Shown in pieces: positions 31,647 to 32,913 of a stretch of 32,913 nt of DNA. Below the pieces are notes generated by a model. The model saw only the letters and a list, made by a program, of their open reading frames with translations. It was not told where the DNA came from and did no database searches. The DNA comes from Candidatus Bipolaricaulota bacterium (GTDB lineage: Bacteria > Bipolaricaulota > Bipolaricaulia > UBA7950 > UBA9294), in NCBI GenBank assembly GCA_022711155.1, contig JAKLFO010000004.1, forward strand, positions 1 through 32,913, given 5' to 3'. Every line of letters begins with the position of its first letter. The first letter of the stretch is position 1. Position numbers and translations under genes: made by a program.

Positions 31647-32795
31647 ATGGACTTCGTGTGCGCGAAGAGCGACTTCGTGTTTGGCGTCCGGCTGGCGAGC
31701 CACGCCTTGGGAACTCGGAGCAGCATGCCCATCTTGGCGGGCCTGAAGATGGAGATCAGCGGATCGCATCTCTCTCTCCAGGCGACCGACCTCGAGCGCG
31801 CCGTCCGTTGCGAGATCCCGATCGAGAACAAGGGAGGAGCGGAAGCCGTCGTCCTGAATGGCGCCGTCCTCAACCAGATCGCCTCCCACCTCCCTGCCGA
31901 CGACAAGATCACGCTGAAGAGCGACGCCAAGGGCGGGACGAGCGTTGCGCTCCGCTGCGGCGAAGCATCGTTCGACCTTCCGACCCTCCCCGTCGACGAC
32001 TACCCGGAGATCGCCCCGCTGCCCGCGGCGAAGATTGCCGTGATCCGAGCGGCCGACTTCCACCACGGGCTCGAGCACACGGCGTTCGCCGCGCTCAAGG
32101 CCGGCGAGACGACGCGGATGAGCCTGACGGGAGTGGACCTCGTCCTGAAGGACGATCAGCTGCGCATGGTTGCGACGAACGGGTACCGCCTCGCGGTGAA
32201 GACCCTGGCCGTGGAGGAGTGCGCCGAGGAGGGCGAGTACTTGATCGAGGCGAGCGTCCTGACGGACCTCGACCGCGTCCTCGCGCAAGTCGACTCGCCG
32301 ACGCTCGACATTCGCCGCGGCGAGGGCCAGCTCTTCTTCCATGCCGGCTCGGTGACGTTCACGGCCCGAACGATCGGCGAGGAGTTCCCCGACTTCGAGC
32401 GCGTGATCCCGCGCGACAATCCGGTCGGCCTCACGTTCGAGCGGCGCGCCCTGCTCGAGGCCCTGCAGCGCATCCAGATCACCGCAGCCGAGGACTCCGG
32501 AGCCATCACGATCCACGCCGACGCGGAAGACGGTTCTGTTCGAATCCATTCTTCGTCCAAAGATAAGGGCGAGGCCGAAGAGCGCGTCCGTCTCAAGAAG
32601 GCGCCGTCGAAGCAGATCGAGATCTCGTTCCGAGCCGAGTACGTGATCGACGTCTTGCGCCGCCTCGCGTCGGACACGGTCACCGTGTGGTTGGCCGACA
32701 CGCGCAAGGCCGGGCTCTTGGAGCCGGGCGATCCGATCGCCGCGCCGGACCAGGGCTTCCTCTACGTCTGCATGCCCGTGCTGCTCTCGACGTAG
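31647..32795 (+). CDS. dnaN: DNA polymerase III sliding clamp (beta subunit)
   Basis: 382 residues, three clamp domains, normal length. Typical segments are RSSMPILAGLKMEISGSHLSLQATDLERAVR in domain 1, FDLPTLPVDDYPEI, LVLKDDQLRMVATNGYRLAV in domain 2, GEEFPDFERVIP (a family hallmark) and the C-terminal end FLYVCMPVLLST, where most clamps end in MPMRL. It forms the ring that holds replicative polymerase on DNA. ATG 31647 is 6 nt from GGGAGG. dnaA is not in the window, so this is not the classical dnaA-dnaN origin arrangement; the gene follows lspA and tmk instead. Confidence 0.96.
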   Translation: MDFVCAKSDFVFGVRLASHALGTRSSMPILAGLKMEISGSHLSLQATDLERAVRCEIPIENKGGAEAVVLNGAVLNQIASHLPADDKITLKSDAKGGTSVALRCGEASFDLPTLPVDDYPEIAPLPAAKIAVIRAADFHHGLEHTAFAALKAGETTRMSLTGVDLVLKDDQLRMVATNGYRLAVKTLAVEECAEEGEYLIEASVLTDLDRVLAQVDSPTLDIRRGEGQLFFHAGSVTFTARTIGEEFPDFERVIPRDNPVGLTFERRALLEALQRIQITAAEDSGAITIHADAEDGSVRIHSSSKDKGEAEERVRLKKAPSKQIEISFRAEYVIDVLRRLASDTVTVWLADTRKAGLLEPGDPIAAPDQGFLYVCMPVLLST

Positions 32796-32808
32796 CCTTC
32801 CGGCTACG
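32791..32808. terminator. Small hairpin holding both convergent stop codons
   Basis: CGTAGCC (32791-32797) pairs with GGCTACG (32802-32808) across TTCC. The dnaN stop TAG lies in one arm and the stop of the facing gene in the other. It could act as a short bidirectional 3'-end structure; there is no T-run. Confidence 0.45.
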
Positions 32809-32913
32809 CGGAGCCGCGCAGCGACTCGGAGGCCATCACCTGCCGCGTGGCCACGTTGACCAGCTTGTGCGACATCGACCAGCCGCCCGAATAGCTGACC
32901 AGCTCGCGGTCGG
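32804..32913 (-). CDS. 3' end of an unidentified gene running in from the right edge
   Basis: Reverse-strand frame open to the right edge, last 36 residues only: DRELVSYSGGWSMSHKLVNV, then ATRQVMASESLRGSA and TAG. The other two reverse frames are less protein-like or hit a stop. It ends 8 nt from dnaN. I do not recognise the family from this fragment. Confidence 0.55.
   Translation of the reverse strand, partial: DRELVSYSGGWSMSHKLVNVATRQVMASESLRGSA

Overview
This is a gene-dense stretch of a high-G+C bacterial chromosome (G+C judged by eye, not counted). It holds 33 protein genes, two of them cut by the window edges. I found no rRNA or tRNA gene, no CRISPR array, and no transposase or integrase. 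The content looks like ordinary chromosome: lspA, thymidylate kinase, dnaN, signal peptidase I, ABC uptake systems and a MoxR/VWA operon. The phylum cannot be fixed by reading. The small secreted repeat and PKD-like proteins, a mixture of Shine-Dalgarno and apparently leaderless genes, and an archaeal-type cysteate synthase would fit a deep-branching or candidate phylum (Bipolaricaulota is one guess, held weakly).

Layout. 1-1761: a peptide-type ABC solute-binding protein (cut by the left edge) behind a near-consensus promoter, and a class I methyltransferase, both on the minus strand. 1957-11077: a six-gene plus-strand operon with overlapping or closely spaced genes. It encodes two membrane proteins, a DUF4175-like membrane/acidic protein, a MoxR AAA+ ATPase, a BatA-like VWA protein and a double-VWA protein. 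The usual DUF58 partner is absent. 11074-17046: a sodium:solute symporter, a family-4-like uracil-DNA glycosylase, a signal peptidase I with an apparent inserted PDZ domain, a YuiH-type molybdenum oxidoreductase divergent from a cysteate synthase, and a flavin-reductase-like protein. 17043-21221 (minus): a 5'-nucleotidase and a PKD-like secreted protein in one operon, an AbiEi-like regulator with a symmetric operator array, and a GNAT acetyltransferase.

21490-29632: a lipoprotein with 18-residue SNG repeats, a small P-loop kinase, a complete polar amino-acid ABC transporter (binding protein, permease, ATPase, permease), a HAD phosphatase, a protein with 20-residue IDG repeats, a secreted protein of unknown function and a lamin-tail protein. 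29649-32913: an FAH-family hydrolase divergent from lspA, then thymidylate kinase, dnaN and the 3' end of an unidentified convergent gene.

Regulation. Many genes have readable sigma-70-type promoters (TTGnnn, 16-18 nt spacer, TAnnnT). Several have very short leaders or seem leaderless. Two convergent gene pairs end in a shared CTAG that gives a TAG stop on each strand. Points most worth following are the PDZ-containing signal peptidase, the cysteate synthase beside a sulfite-oxidase-fold enzyme, the MoxR/VWA operon without DUF58, the AbiEi-like operator array, and a thymidylate kinase whose only well-placed start codon is ATC.
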